From the NCBI GenBank assembly GCA_035445085.1, contig DAOMQA010000002.1:62001-126000 (forward strand): DNA of 64,000 nucleotides. The letters run 5' to 3'. Origin of the DNA: JBDHXE01 sp035445085. GTDB lineage: Bacteria > Bacteroidota > Ignavibacteria > Kapaibacteriales > UBA2268. Positions 44,247 through 53,510 of the stretch are shown here, piece after piece. Under the pieces are notes generated by a model that was not told the DNA's origin, did no database searches, and was given only the letters and a program-made list of their open reading frames with translations. Made by a program: the position numbers and the translations under genes. Each line of letters starts with the position of its first letter. The stretch's first letter is position 1.

Positions 44247-44894
44247 TTGCATCAGCTACAAATAACTTGCGATAACTTAAGAAAGAATTTTATTAGAAAT
44301 TATGATATTTTCTCTAATATAAATTTATCATTTACCAATAAAGATATAGTAGGACTAATAGGGAGCAACGGTTCAGGTAAATCAACTTTACTGAAAATAT
44401 TAGCAGGTGTTCTATCTCCAACACTTGGAAAAGTAAGCTATAATATTAATGGCAAGATAATAGAAAAAAGCAATTGGAATAAGCACTATGCTTACGTAGC
44501 TCCTTACGTTAATCTATACGAGGAGTTCACTCCATTAGAACACTATAAAATTATGGCTTCTATCAAGAATATTGAGTATAATCAAGATAAATTATTAGAA
44601 GGGTTAGAGTTCTTTAAGTTAGATAAAAATATAAACACACAAATAAAAGGCTTTTCGTCTGGAATGAAACAGCGATTTAAGTTTATATTAGCGGAGCAGT
44701 CTAATCCAGATATATTATATTTAGACGAGCCTACTTCTAACTTAGATAGCGACGGAATAAGCAAAGTTTTTCAATTAATTGCAAATCGCACACAATATGG
44801 TAGTGCTGTGATTATTGCCACGAATGAAGATAGGGAACGAGAGCTTTGCTCTAAAATTTTCAATATTATGGATTATAAAAAATCTGAGAAATGA
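44247..44894 (+). CDS. Orphan ABC transporter ATP-binding protein (CcmA-like)
   Basis: A 215-residue stand-alone ATPase subunit: Walker A GSNGSGKST, signature FSSGMKQRFK and Walker B ILYLDEPTSNLDS. The start is TTG 44247, backed by GGAAG upstream, 2 bases after the protease stop. Size and LYEEFTPLEHYKIMASI resemble CcmA-type export ATPases. No permease gene is adjacent, so substrate and partner are unknown. The next gene begins 1 base after its stop. Confidence 0.85.
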   Translation: MHQLQITCDNLRKNFIRNYDIFSNINLSFTNKDIVGLIGSNGSGKSTLLKILAGVLSPTLGKVSYNINGKIIEKSNWNKHYAYVAPYVNLYEEFTPLEHYKIMASIKNIEYNQDKLLEGLEFFKLDKNINTQIKGFSSGMKQRFKFILAEQSNPDILYLDEPTSNLDSDGISKVFQLIANRTQYGSAVIIATNEDRERELCSKIFNIMDYKKSEK

Positions 44895-44895
44895 A

Positions 44896-45786
44896 ATGAA
44901 GATAACTATTACTTTCATACTATTTTTTGCGCTAATAGCTTGCAGTAAAAACAATAAGTTGCAAAGCCAGGAAATAAAACCTGATAACGTTTATCATTTT
45001 TTATCAACAGTTGAATTGCCTGATAAATTAGATTTTTGTGGAGAGAAATTCCCTTTAAATGAACCAGAAGTTCGAGAAAGGGCAGAGCGAGAATTATTAT
45101 TACTGCTACAGCAACCAGGCCAATTAATACTTTATTTTAAACGTTCTGGGAGATATTTCCCAATGTATGAAAAATATTTAAAGCAAGAAAATGTACCCGA
45201 CGATTTGAAATATTTATCTGTTGCCGAATCTGCATTATATATGTCGCGTTCCACAGCTGGAGCAATGGGCTTGTGGCAATTTATGCCCGAGACCGCAAAA
45301 ACTATGGGCTTGGAAGTCAATGATTATGTAGATGAAAGAAGACATCCAGAAAAAAGCACCCTAGCAGCTATTAAATACCTTAAACAAGGATACAGCGTGC
45401 ATAAATCTTGGATTTTAACTGCTGCTGGTTATAATATGGGGCATAGTGGCGTTAGCGATAATACCTCTTTTCAAAATTCTAATGATTATTTTGAGTTATT
45501 CTTAAATGAAGAAACAAGTAGATATTTATTCAGAATAGCAATAATTAAAGAAATTATGACTCATCCCGCAAAGTATAACTTTGTAATAGATGAAGTCGAA
45601 AAATATGAACCTTATAAATATTATTATGTAAATATGGATACTGCAATAAGTGATTTATCTGCTTGGGCAAAAGCAAATGGCACTACTTATAAAGAAGTTA
45701 AGCTATTAAATCCATGGATATTAAAAAGAAATTTGCCTAACCCAGGGAAAGGAAAATTTTACGAAATTGCATTACCGAAAAAATAA
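44896..45786 (+). CDS. Lytic murein transglycosylase lipoprotein
   Basis: A 296-residue lipoprotein (signal ends FALIAC) with an MltD-like SLT domain. The catalytic Glu is in YLSVAESALYMSRSTAGAMG, followed by GLWQFMPETAKTMGL and ILTAAGYNMGHSG. The C-terminus (LSAWAKANGTTYKEVKLLNP) looks like a partial LysM or spacer unit. The enzyme cleaves peptidoglycan glycan strands. I start at ATG 44896, 1 base after the ABC stop; an ATG at 44815 would overlap that gene and bury the signal peptide. Confidence 0.9.
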   Translation: MKITITFILFFALIACSKNNKLQSQEIKPDNVYHFLSTVELPDKLDFCGEKFPLNEPEVRERAERELLLLLQQPGQLILYFKRSGRYFPMYEKYLKQENVPDDLKYLSVAESALYMSRSTAGAMGLWQFMPETAKTMGLEVNDYVDERRHPEKSTLAAIKYLKQGYSVHKSWILTAAGYNMGHSGVSDNTSFQNSNDYFELFLNEETSRYLFRIAIIKEIMTHPAKYNFVIDEVEKYEPYKYYYVNMDTAISDLSAWAKANGTTYKEVKLLNPWILKRNLPNPGKGKFYEIALPKK

Positions 45787-45798
45787 TGGAGAAAAAAA

Positions 45799-46290
45799 AT
45801 GGAAATTATTAAATCATTCTTTGTGCTTTTATTTGTTTTCACTACAATAAGCGCAGCATATTCGCAAAGTACACCTAAAATAATAACAGGTAAATTTAAT
45901 TTAGATACATGGATTAAAGAATGTGATTGGAAAATAGATCCACAATCCTCATATACTCCAAGTGATTCCGTTATTAATCTATTAAAACCAATTGTCAAGG
46001 AACAAAAATTAGGGTTTACTATTTTTGCTGGAAATTGGTGCAAAGATTGTAAAAGTGAATTACCTAAAATAATGAGCATAGCAAACGCACTTGGCATAAG
46101 TAGTGCAGATATAGTTGTTTATGGTTTGGATAAAGATTTTTATGAGCCATCTTTTGCCGCAAAAAGGATGCAAATAACAAAAGTACCTACATTAATTATT
46201 ACCTACCAAGGCGAGGAATTAAGCAGAATAGAAGAATTTCCTCAAAAAGGTAGTACTTGGGAATTAGATATATTAAGAATATTTCAATAA
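45799..46290 (+). CDS. Exported thioredoxin-like protein
   Basis: A 163-residue protein with a signal peptide (ending AAYSQ) and a thioredoxin fold. The redox motif is C-K-D-C in FAGNWCKDCKSELPKI, and the cis-proline is in ITKVPTLIITYQG. NWCxDC is typical of Bacteroidota periplasmic thioredoxin-like proteins, probably reducing or isomerising disulfides. Its ribosome site is GGAG. The 3' end overlaps the convergent barrel gene by 7 bases. Confidence 0.85.
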   Translation: MEIIKSFFVLLFVFTTISAAYSQSTPKIITGKFNLDTWIKECDWKIDPQSSYTPSDSVINLLKPIVKEQKLGFTIFAGNWCKDCKSELPKIMSIANALGISSADIVVYGLDKDFYEPSFAAKRMQITKVPTLIITYQGEELSRIEEFPQKGSTWELDILRIFQ

Positions 46291-46862
46291 AAAGCGTATC
46301 TGATACCAAACCCAACTGATAGGGAAGGAGTAAATTTATTTGCTCCTACTCTATCTACAAACCAAATAAAATCACCTAAATCTTGAAAAGAAGTTTGCCC
46401 GAAGACTCCTATATCTATATTTAAAGCTACTTGCTTATGTATTTTGTACTCATAACCTATACCCAAACCGATGTTTAATAGGGTTTTGATGTTGTTTTGA
46501 ACAATTTTATATTTAATATCATTTTCGGTTTTAAAGTGTGTGTTTTTATCTTGTAAATACCAGAACGCAGCTCCGCAAAGAGCGTATAGCCTTTGATTTG
46601 CTTCTTTTATTAAATTATATTGGTATTCACCTCCAATATTACCGTATAATATCAAATCGTCTGGCGGATTATTAGAATTATAATATACAAAAGTGCCAAA
46701 TTTAAAAGCATTAGTGGGGTCTATTTCTACTTGGTAACTAATAACACCGCCACTTATACTTGAAAACCCTAACCCTGCTTGTTGTTTAGGATATAAACCT
46801 TGGGACAATGCAGTTATAGGGAATATTAGTAGGATACAGGCAATAATATACATATGTTTCAT
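46284..46862 (-). CDS. Probable outer-membrane beta-barrel protein
   Basis: A 192-residue protein with a signal peptide (residues 1-20) and alternating hydrophobic strands separated by short turns. It ends VGFGIRYAFY, with the C-terminal aromatic expected of an outer-membrane barrel. GLGIGYEYKIHKQVALNIDI is a typical strand pair. A small OmpW/OmpA-barrel-like fold is likely and the function is unknown. It follows rsmD by 4 bases on the same strand. Confidence 0.7.
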   Translation of the reverse strand: MKHMYIIACILLIFPITALSQGLYPKQQAGLGFSSISGGVISYQVEIDPTNAFKFGTFVYYNSNNPPDDLILYGNIGGEYQYNLIKEANQRLYALCGAAFWYLQDKNTHFKTENDIKYKIVQNNIKTLLNIGLGIGYEYKIHKQVALNIDIGVFGQTSFQDLGDFIWFVDRVGANKFTPSLSVGFGIRYAFY

Positions 46863-46866
46863 ACTG

Positions 46867-47430
46867 TCATATTTTCCCTAAAATTAGCAAATTACTATCA
46901 CCATATTTTTTTTCTTTAATAATCTCTAATTGTACAGGCAATTCAAATTCTACTTTAAAGCCAGATTCAACAACTAATAAACCAATATCACTCAATAAGC
47001 TATTAACAACAATATTATTAATTATAGTATTATATATCCCTTTTAAATAAGGTGGGTCAAAGAATATTATATCAAATTTAGGTAAATTAGAGATAATATG
47101 ATTATTTTGGGTAATTTTCAAGGCATCAAAATTTACTATTCTGCACTTTCTTTCTTCGATATTAAAGTATGTTGTAATATTTTTAATCAATGAGCAAACT
47201 TTTGGATTGATATCCACAAAAACACTAATATCTGCCCCTCTACTAATTGCCTCTATCCCTAAGGCGCCCGTACCAGCACATAAGTCTAATACAGTTATTC
47301 CTTCAAAGTCTATTAAATTATTAAGGATATTAAATAGGCTCTCACGAACTAACTCGGAAGTAGGTCTTACTCCGTTAGGTAGTTTCCCTTTGAACACTCT
47401 GCCTTTTAAATCACCACCAACAATACGCAT
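46867..47430 (-). CDS. rsmD: 16S rRNA (guanine-966-N2) methyltransferase
   Basis: A 187-residue SAM-dependent enzyme methylating 16S rRNA G966. MRIVGGDLKGRVFKG is the family's start, VRPTSELVRESLFNIL follows, the SAM motif is VLDLCAGTGALGIEAISRGA and the catalytic motif is DPPY in IIFFDPPYLKG. It is located 2 bases after the DUF3822-like gene, a pairing I associate with Bacteroidota. Confidence 0.95.
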   Translation of the reverse strand: MRIVGGDLKGRVFKGKLPNGVRPTSELVRESLFNILNNLIDFEGITVLDLCAGTGALGIEAISRGADISVFVDINPKVCSLIKNITTYFNIEERKCRIVNFDALKITQNNHIISNLPKFDIIFFDPPYLKGIYNTIINNIVVNSLLSDIGLLVVESGFKVEFELPVQLEIIKEKKYGDSNLLILGKI

Positions 47431-47432
47431 AA

Positions 47433-48365
47433 TTATATATCAACTATATTATGCCATCTTTTTAAGGCACTTCCTATGCACGGCGGATATATTTGAAAAG
47501 TACGCGAGCAATATTCTTGATACCTTTTATCTAAAGTAGTAGATAGCATACGGAAGGGATTTAATCTTTTTGCCTCCATAATGCCGAGTACCATCGCTGT
47601 CTCCCAAAGAGACAAAGTAATATTGCGAGTTAAAGAAGAGCCATAAAAATAAGTAGCATCAACAGCATCTAATACCGTCTCTTGAATTTTCAGGAATTCT
47701 TTCTCTGTAGCCTCACCAATTTGGCTTTCATTACTTATAGAATTAATATTATAGTATAGAATTTTGCCATCTTTATGCACAGAAAAATCTAAGAACTTCC
47801 CTTGATAGCCAATTAATAATACACTCTTATCACGCATTTCTGGATAATTGAACATAAATGTACTATAAGCAGCAAAAGGAGCTATTTCATAGTTAGAAAT
47901 CTCTAAATTATACTTAGCAAATAGGTTACTTAAGAAAGTCAAATCACTTTTGAGAATCATCATAGCGATCATTGATTCGCTTTGAGATTTGATAGCTTGG
48001 ATAGGCACTAACCTTACATCAAAGTTGTCAAAGCTAAACTCTGGATAAGCCTGCCTTAGCTCCAAACTCACAAGCTGTTTTAATTGGTCTTTGCTAAAAT
48101 CAAACTTAGCTGGGAATCTTGTAATAAAAATACTTTCTGCTGGAAGAGTAATAGTAAGTTTATTGGCTTTAAACTCCATATTATTAAGTATACTCTCTAA
48201 ATCGGTAATTGCTTGCTGAGATGCATGACTGTCTATATTCTCTAAATCTATTTGATAATTAGTAGATTCAATGTATTCAATCGCAGCATGATTACTATCA
48301 ATAGCAATACCTGTTAAGTATACTTTATCAGTGTTTAGATATATAGAAAGAGTCCTCTCTGCCAT
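47433..48365 (-). CDS. DUF3822-like protein (actin/hexokinase-fold)
   Basis: A 310-residue protein with an ASKHA-like layout: the start RTLSIYLNTDKVYLTGIAID, a mid-domain YEIAPFAAYSTFMFNYPEMR and the second-lobe start SVLLIGYQGKFLDFSVHKDG. It resembles PilM-fold proteins, but pilN/O/P are missing, and the linkage to rsmD points to DUF3822. Function unknown. It follows the SLOG gene by 5 bases, so the four minus-strand genes 48922-46284 look like one transcript. Confidence 0.65.
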   Translation of the reverse strand: MAERTLSIYLNTDKVYLTGIAIDSNHAAIEYIESTNYQIDLENIDSHASQQAITDLESILNNMEFKANKLTITLPAESIFITRFPAKFDFSKDQLKQLVSLELRQAYPEFSFDNFDVRLVPIQAIKSQSESMIAMMILKSDLTFLSNLFAKYNLEISNYEIAPFAAYSTFMFNYPEMRDKSVLLIGYQGKFLDFSVHKDGKILYYNINSISNESQIGEATEKEFLKIQETVLDAVDATYFYGSSLTRNITLSLWETAMVLGIMEAKRLNPFRMLSTTLDKRYQEYCSRTFQIYPPCIGSALKRWHNIVDI

Positions 48366-48370
48366 TAATC

Positions 48371-48922
48371 TTACTCAAAAGAACGCTTAAATAATTCGAA
48401 AATAGCTTTCTTGCCATTATCCTTAAGAATTCTTGTTCCAGTGCCAGTAAAATGAGCTTTTGTAATAACTGGCTCTTTGGTACTAATCCAATTTTCTCTA
48501 TCCCATCTAAACCAACCATTAGCGTCTTGGTCAAAAACATATAAGGATTTGTTACAAATTTTAGCAAATTCTGCACCCCAACCAGTGCCACCTTTTACGG
48601 TATTATCTTCTAATATTTTGCCAATAACAAAAATCTCCTGCCCATTATTAATTTGATACCAAATAGATTGCAATATTTTTCTGAAAGTAGGAGTTTCAGG
48701 ATATTTCCTTTTCATTAGCTTTGATGTATACGACAAACTAAAGTCTCCTTGTTTTAATTCTTCGTTAGTAAGCATTCTAAGCCCACGCGAACGCGCTACA
48801 TCATGCCCTTCAAATGAATAATTCACCTCTTCTATACCAAATTGCTCTGCTATAAAGCCAAATTCATACTCGGCACCAGGAGCAGCACCACTAAATAAAA
48901 CTGCATCGTTTTTTGTTATCAT
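48371..48922 (-). CDS. SLOG/Rossmann-fold nucleotide-binding protein
   Basis: A 183-residue single-domain protein. FSGAAPGAEYEFG near the N-terminus and TVKGGTGWGAEFAKICNK with SLYVFDQDANGWFRW near the C-terminus match the YpsA/LOG-like SLOG superfamily, whose members bind nucleotides or nucleotide-like signals. A related family is annotated as a putative molybdenum-cofactor carrier. The ligand here is unknown. It heads the minus-strand group with the DUF3822-like gene and rsmD, and its upstream region is shared with the divergent protease gene. Confidence 0.65.
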   Translation of the reverse strand: MITKNDAVLFSGAAPGAEYEFGFIAEQFGIEEVNYSFEGHDVARSRGLRMLTNEELKQGDFSLSYTSKLMKRKYPETPTFRKILQSIWYQINNGQEIFVIGKILEDNTVKGGTGWGAEFAKICNKSLYVFDQDANGWFRWDRENWISTKEPVITKAHFTGTGTRILKDNGKKAIFELFKRSFE

Positions 48923-49108
48923 AATAATCTCAAAAAAATATTCTACTTATGAAAGCTAATAATACGGCTATCTTTCTTTTTTGTTTTTTCAATTAATTTA
49001 TACCTTGTCTAAAATAATAAATTATTCAATATTAAACAGCAAAATTTTAAACTTTTACACTCGTATATTTAAAAAGTATTTTTTTATATAGATTAAATGA
49101 GATAGAAG

Positions 49109-51094
49109 ATGCATAAGTTATATATCATAAGCATAAGGTTATTAATGTTTTGTATTTTGGGTTTAGTTTATCACAATCTATTTAGCCAATCCGTTAAAGA
49201 TATGAGCATAAATATAAAAACCTACTCGGATATAGCAAATAGGAAGATTACATTGACTTGGGATAGCGATACCAACACTTATAACTATTTTATTTATAAA
49301 AAAAATACAAAAGATTCACTTTTTGGTAATTATATAGCAAGGTTAGCTAAAGAACAAAATTTTTGGACAGATACCTTATTAGATAATATTGAAACAGAAT
49401 ATAAAATTGAAAAAGATGCAGGGCGTTATTCTGCATTCGCTTATATTATCTCCGGAACAAATATACCAGAGAAAGACTATTATGGAACTTGCTTAGTATT
49501 AGTAGATGAGAAGATTTATCCCGAAATTGCAACAGAATTAGAAACTTTTGTATCAGAAGTAAGAGCGGACGGCTGGCAAGTAATTGTAAAAAAAGCTCCT
49601 CGTTCAGAAGAGTTTGATAAAGATAAAGTCGAGGCAACGAAGAAAATTATATTAAATACAAAGTCTGAAGATAAAAACTTAGCATCTTTGGTATTAATTG
49701 GTAGAATAGCCGTGCCGTATTCAGGTAATTTTGCTGTTGATGGGCATGAAGACCATTATGGAGCTTGGCCAAGCGATTTATATTATGCTGATTTAGATGG
49801 TAAATGGACAGACACACTAACAAGTAAATATAAAGTTATTCCGCGGACAATGAACCTACCAAACGATGGCAAATTTGACCAAAATTATATTAATAGCGAT
49901 GTTGAATTGCAGATGGGCAGAATAGACCTTTATAATATGCCTTATTTTAAAGATAGTGAAGTAGAACTCATTAAAAGATACCTCGCTAAAATATCTGATT
50001 TTAAAAATGGGAAAGTACATATTAGAAATAGGGGAGGGGTAATTGATAATTTTGGACCAGACTATACGGAAGGGTTTGCTGCAACTGGTTGGGCTAATTT
50101 TGCATCTTTATTGGGCAGTGATAGTGTATTCAAGTTAAAAGATAGGTATGTCCTCCAAACTCAGGACTACCTATGGTATTATGGTTGCGGACCTGGTAGT
50201 TATGCTTCTGCTCACGAAGCTCTCTATACATCCGAAATGGCGAGCGTACCACATTTAGCAGCTTTCAACTTAATATTTGGTTCATACCATGGAGATTGGG
50301 ATAGCGAAAATAGTTTATTACGTTCTGTTCTGGGAGCTTTACCCTATGGCTACGCCTCTTGCTGGGCTGGTAGACCTCATTGGTTTTTTCATAACATGGC
50401 ATATGGGTATACTCTTGGGTACTGCACCAAATTAACTCAAAATGTATACCCAAGTAACTATACGGCAGTAAGCTCATTCGCTAGGCGTATGAATCATATT
50501 GCTCTATTGGGCGATCCTACCTTAAGAATGTCTTATTTTGAAAGACCAAGTAATGTTATTACTCAAGTTTTTGATGATAGCATTAACGTTAAATGGGACT
50601 ATCAAAATAATGAAGAAGTTCATTTTAATATTTATAGAACAAATGATATTAATACAAAATTCATTAAAATTAATACCTCCCCAATTATTGGCAATTCATT
50701 TACGGATAAAATGCCTTTATTAGGAGCAAATATTTATGAAGTCAGAGCAATACGAAATGAAAAAACTCAAGCAGGTTCATATTATAATATCAGCTTAGGT
50801 CGCTTTTCTGATATTTCTACTTTCCCTATAGAATACGGCAAAAAGCTAATTATAGCTCCAAACCCATTTATCGATGATATTACAATTATCCCAATAGATA
50901 AAGATACCGTTAAAAGCATTATTATTTATGATATTAATGGTCTTAAATTAGGTGAGCACAACAATATAAATCTAAGCAAAAACTATTCATTTAAGATTTC
51001 AGATATAACAAATATCTCATTATCAGCAGGAGCGTATTTTATAAAAATCAAGACTACATCAGAAGAAAAAGTATATAAATTAATTAAACTCTAA
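49109..51094 (+). CDS. T9SS-exported caspase/gingipain-like (C25-type) protein
   Basis: A 661-residue secreted protein. It has a hydrophobic export signal (about 8-27), an FN3-like segment, and a long domain (about 125-475) with LASLVLIGRIAVPYSGNFAV and candidate clan CD dyad residues H394 (FGSYHGDWDSE) and C418 (YASCWAG), 24 residues apart as in gingipain/caspase folds. A second FN3-like stretch and a Por sorting domain (IIAPNPFIDD ... YDINGLKL ... GAYFIKI) end it. Protease activity is inferred. A non-catalytic relative is possible. Confidence 0.78.
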   Translation: MHKLYIISIRLLMFCILGLVYHNLFSQSVKDMSINIKTYSDIANRKITLTWDSDTNTYNYFIYKKNTKDSLFGNYIARLAKEQNFWTDTLLDNIETEYKIEKDAGRYSAFAYIISGTNIPEKDYYGTCLVLVDEKIYPEIATELETFVSEVRADGWQVIVKKAPRSEEFDKDKVEATKKIILNTKSEDKNLASLVLIGRIAVPYSGNFAVDGHEDHYGAWPSDLYYADLDGKWTDTLTSKYKVIPRTMNLPNDGKFDQNYINSDVELQMGRIDLYNMPYFKDSEVELIKRYLAKISDFKNGKVHIRNRGGVIDNFGPDYTEGFAATGWANFASLLGSDSVFKLKDRYVLQTQDYLWYYGCGPGSYASAHEALYTSEMASVPHLAAFNLIFGSYHGDWDSENSLLRSVLGALPYGYASCWAGRPHWFFHNMAYGYTLGYCTKLTQNVYPSNYTAVSSFARRMNHIALLGDPTLRMSYFERPSNVITQVFDDSINVKWDYQNNEEVHFNIYRTNDINTKFIKINTSPIIGNSFTDKMPLLGANIYEVRAIRNEKTQAGSYYNISLGRFSDISTFPIEYGKKLIIAPNPFIDDITIIPIDKDTVKSIIIYDINGLKLGEHNNINLSKNYSFKISDITNISLSAGAYFIKIKTTSEEKVYKLIKL

Positions 51095-51194
51095 ATTAAT
51101 TAAAATATTATTATACGACTATGAAACTTAGTAAATAATATAGCGTAAGATAGTATGTAAGTATATTTATTTATATTATATTGGAGAATTCATT

Positions 51195-51545
51195 ATGAAA
51201 AAGTCTTCGTCAAAATTACTACTTGTAGTAGTAGCATCGTTATTATTATTTAGTTTTAATTCTTATGCAAAAGATAAAGTAGAAACCAAAGAGTGCAAGA
51301 TTAAAACTAACGCATATTCATATATGTGCAAAGATAGGATTGAAAATCTTATCAAAGATTTAAAAGGAGTATCCGAAGCATATTTGAGTATGGACGACAG
51401 AGTAATCACCATTAATTATGATGATAATCAAATTAAAACAGATGACTTTGTGCAAAAAATCAAAGAAATAGGATATGAAGCAGAAATAATGCCGGACATG
51501 CCTACTACTGCTACAAAAGAGCCTAAAAAGCAACTCATAAATTAA
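51195..51545 (+). CDS. Exported HMA-like protein
   Basis: A 116-residue protein with a signal peptide (residues 1-25, ending SYAKD) and an HMA-like fold (ENLIKDLKGVSEAYLSMDDR, end IKEIGYEAEI). The metal-site CxxC is not present; C34 and C45 flank the usual loop (CKIKTNAYSYMC). It may bind metal differently or have lost binding. It has a GGAG ribosome site and is followed by a strong terminator, so it is a single-gene unit. Confidence 0.75.
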   Translation: MKKSSSKLLLVVVASLLLFSFNSYAKDKVETKECKIKTNAYSYMCKDRIENLIKDLKGVSEAYLSMDDRVITINYDDNQIKTDDFVQKIKEIGYEAEIMPDMPTTATKEPKKQLIN

Positions 51546-51567
51546 CCATATAGAGACCTCATATATA

Positions 51568-51600
51568 GGGGCTATTTCATTCTGAATTAGCCCCTTTTTT
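51568..51600 (+). terminator. Intrinsic terminator after the HMA-like gene
   Basis: GGGGCTA (51568-51574) pairs with TAGCCCC (51588-51594), extended by TTCA/TGAA in the loop, and is followed by six T. This is the most canonical terminator of the window. Confidence 0.9.
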
Positions 51601-51848
51601 AAATCTTACAACAGCCTTAATGATAAAGCAAACATAACGCTAAGTGCTTAGTTTAAATATAATCACAAAATCAAAAAATATTTTAAAAATTGTTATATAT
51701 TTGCGATTGGAGCAAATGTAATTCTTTTTGAAAAAAGTAGATAGCCCAATAAAGCGGCAAGAAATATTTTCCTATTCAAAGAGAAAAATATCTTAAGTAT
51801 AATAGTTTGGTAATTATTTTTTTTATAAGTATTTAAATTAGGGTGCAA
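51601..51848. other. Non-coding stretch before the lipoprotein gene
   Basis: About 250 bp, AT-rich, with no ORF I can support. TTTGG near 51808 and TAAATTAG close to the next start could be a weak promoter. I see no repeats or strong structure. Confidence 0.5.
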
Positions 51849-52412
51849 ATGAAATATCGGAGCCTATATATATTCGCTATAAGCATAATCCTTTCTATTG
51901 GAATAATATCTTGTAAAGATGCATCTCCAGTATCGAATGAACCTATATCAGGTCCATTTGTGGCAAAAGTAGACGGTACACAATTTACTGCAAATGACAA
52001 GTTAGCTAATGCAAAATTTGTTACTTCCACCAAAATGCTCCAAATTATTGGGCAGACTTCCGGGCAAGTAGAAACAATCTCTCTTAGTTTAATGACCTTT
52101 GGCGGCGTTAGCACTGTTGTAGATTTAAAACCTGGAACTTATGATTTTGATCCCGCCAATATTGCCAAGTATAAGTATTTAGTAAGTGCCACGTACACTA
52201 AGTATGATGGTTCGGAATATATAAACTATAATACAAAATGGGGCTACGTGCAAAAAGGTAAACTTATTATTGAATCAAACACTGGCACGCATATCAAAGG
52301 CACTTTTTATTTTGATGCAATTAAGCAAAATAATAGCGATGGTTCGTTTGATGCCTCAAACATTAAGCAGATAACTGAGGGAGCTTTTGATTTAGATATC
52401 AATAATTATTAA
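51849..52412 (+). CDS. Lipoprotein with Bacteroidota DUF6252-like domain
   Basis: A 187-residue lipoprotein (signal ends IGIISC). The body starts FVAKVDGTQFTANDKLANAK, typical of small calycin-like/DUF6252 lipoproteins that open with a strand then an alanine-rich stretch. It ends GAFDLDINNY. The ATG at 51849 (MKYRSLYIF) gives the proper signal; a GTG two codons earlier is an alternative. The function is unknown and it stands alone between non-coding flanks. Confidence 0.72.
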   Translation: MKYRSLYIFAISIILSIGIISCKDASPVSNEPISGPFVAKVDGTQFTANDKLANAKFVTSTKMLQIIGQTSGQVETISLSLMTFGGVSTVVDLKPGTYDFDPANIAKYKYLVSATYTKYDGSEYINYNTKWGYVQKGKLIIESNTGTHIKGTFYFDAIKQNNSDGSFDASNIKQITEGAFDLDINNY

Positions 52413-52592
52413 AGCAAAAATCAGATTATTGAGTAGTATACATAGCTTATACTTAGAAATAGGGGTGCAAATATAAAGTTACCTCTATTTGACTTTATAC
52501 CAATAGTTAAGCTATTATTGCAAGTATAACTATATACGAGTATATTTTTATGAGCTTTTATATAATATTCAAGCTCATTCGTTATTTATGCT

Positions 52593-52600
52593 TATTTTTG
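52593..52600 (+). promoter_or_regulatory. Bacteroidota-type -7 element upstream of folD (TATTTTTG)
   Basis: TATTTTTG fits TAnnTTTG and lies 25 bases before the folD ATG, a similar distance to that in murA. The -33 box is not clear. Confidence 0.45.
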
Positions 52601-52625
52601 TATTTTGTTATTTTTATAGAGAATC

Positions 52626-53510
52626 ATGGCAATAGTTATTGATGGCAAAATAGTTGCAGATAAAATAAAAGCAGATTTAGAACTAAAAACCAAAGAGTTA
52701 TTGGCTAATAAAGGTATAAAGCCAGGTTTAGCTTTGCTTTTAGTTGGAGAAAATGCAGCATCTCAAGTCTATGTAAATATGAAAGCCAAGACTTGTCAAA
52801 AGATTGGCTTTCATTCTATTATCGAAAGACTGCCTTCTGATACGACTGAAAAGCAAATATTAGAATTAATAAAATCATGGAATAATAGCGATTTAGTTCA
52901 CGGCATATTAGTTCAATTGCCATTGCCTAAGCATATAGATGAACAAAAAGTTATTGAGTGCATCAACCCCAATAAAGATGTAGACGGCTTTCATCCAATT
53001 AATGTTGGCAAAATGCTAATTGGGCTACCTGCCTTATTACCTTGCACACCTGCGGGGATTATGGAACTTTTTAAGTTCTACAACATTTCTTTAGCAGGGA
53101 AAAATGCTGTTGTCTTAGGACGCTCTAATATAGTAGGCAAGCCAATTGCATCACTAATGTTGCAAAAAGGAAAGCACGCTAATGCCACTGTAACAATCTG
53201 CCATAGCGGTACGCCTAATTTAGCAGAATACACAAAGAGAGCTGACATTTTAGTTGTAGCAATGGGATCACCGGAATTCATCAAAGCAGATATGGTTAAA
53301 GAAGGAGCTATTATAATTGATGTTGGTACGAATAGAGTAGACGAACCAATAGGGGATAAGGCTTATAGACTATGTGGCGATGTAGATTATGCCGATGTCT
53401 TCGAAAAAGTAGCAGCAATTTCACCTTCACCAGGAGGGGTAGGACCAATGACGATAGCAATGCTTATGCAAAATACTTACAATGTGGCAGCAGGCAAATA
53501 TGACAAATAA
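52626..53510 (+). CDS. folD: Methylenetetrahydrofolate dehydrogenase/cyclohydrolase
   Basis: A 294-residue bifunctional enzyme interconverting 5,10-methylene- and 10-formyl-tetrahydrofolate. The substrate-loop Tyr and Lys are in ASQVYVNMKAKTCQKIG, and GILVQLPLPKHI and the NADP-binding GRSNIVGKPIA are clear, with the C-terminal PSPGGVGPMTIAML. It overlaps the next gene's start by 11 bases. Confidence 0.96.
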   Translation: MAIVIDGKIVADKIKADLELKTKELLANKGIKPGLALLLVGENAASQVYVNMKAKTCQKIGFHSIIERLPSDTTEKQILELIKSWNNSDLVHGILVQLPLPKHIDEQKVIECINPNKDVDGFHPINVGKMLIGLPALLPCTPAGIMELFKFYNISLAGKNAVVLGRSNIVGKPIASLMLQKGKHANATVTICHSGTPNLAEYTKRADILVVAMGSPEFIKADMVKEGAIIIDVGTNRVDEPIGDKAYRLCGDVDYADVFEKVAAISPSPGGVGPMTIAMLMQNTYNVAAGKYDK

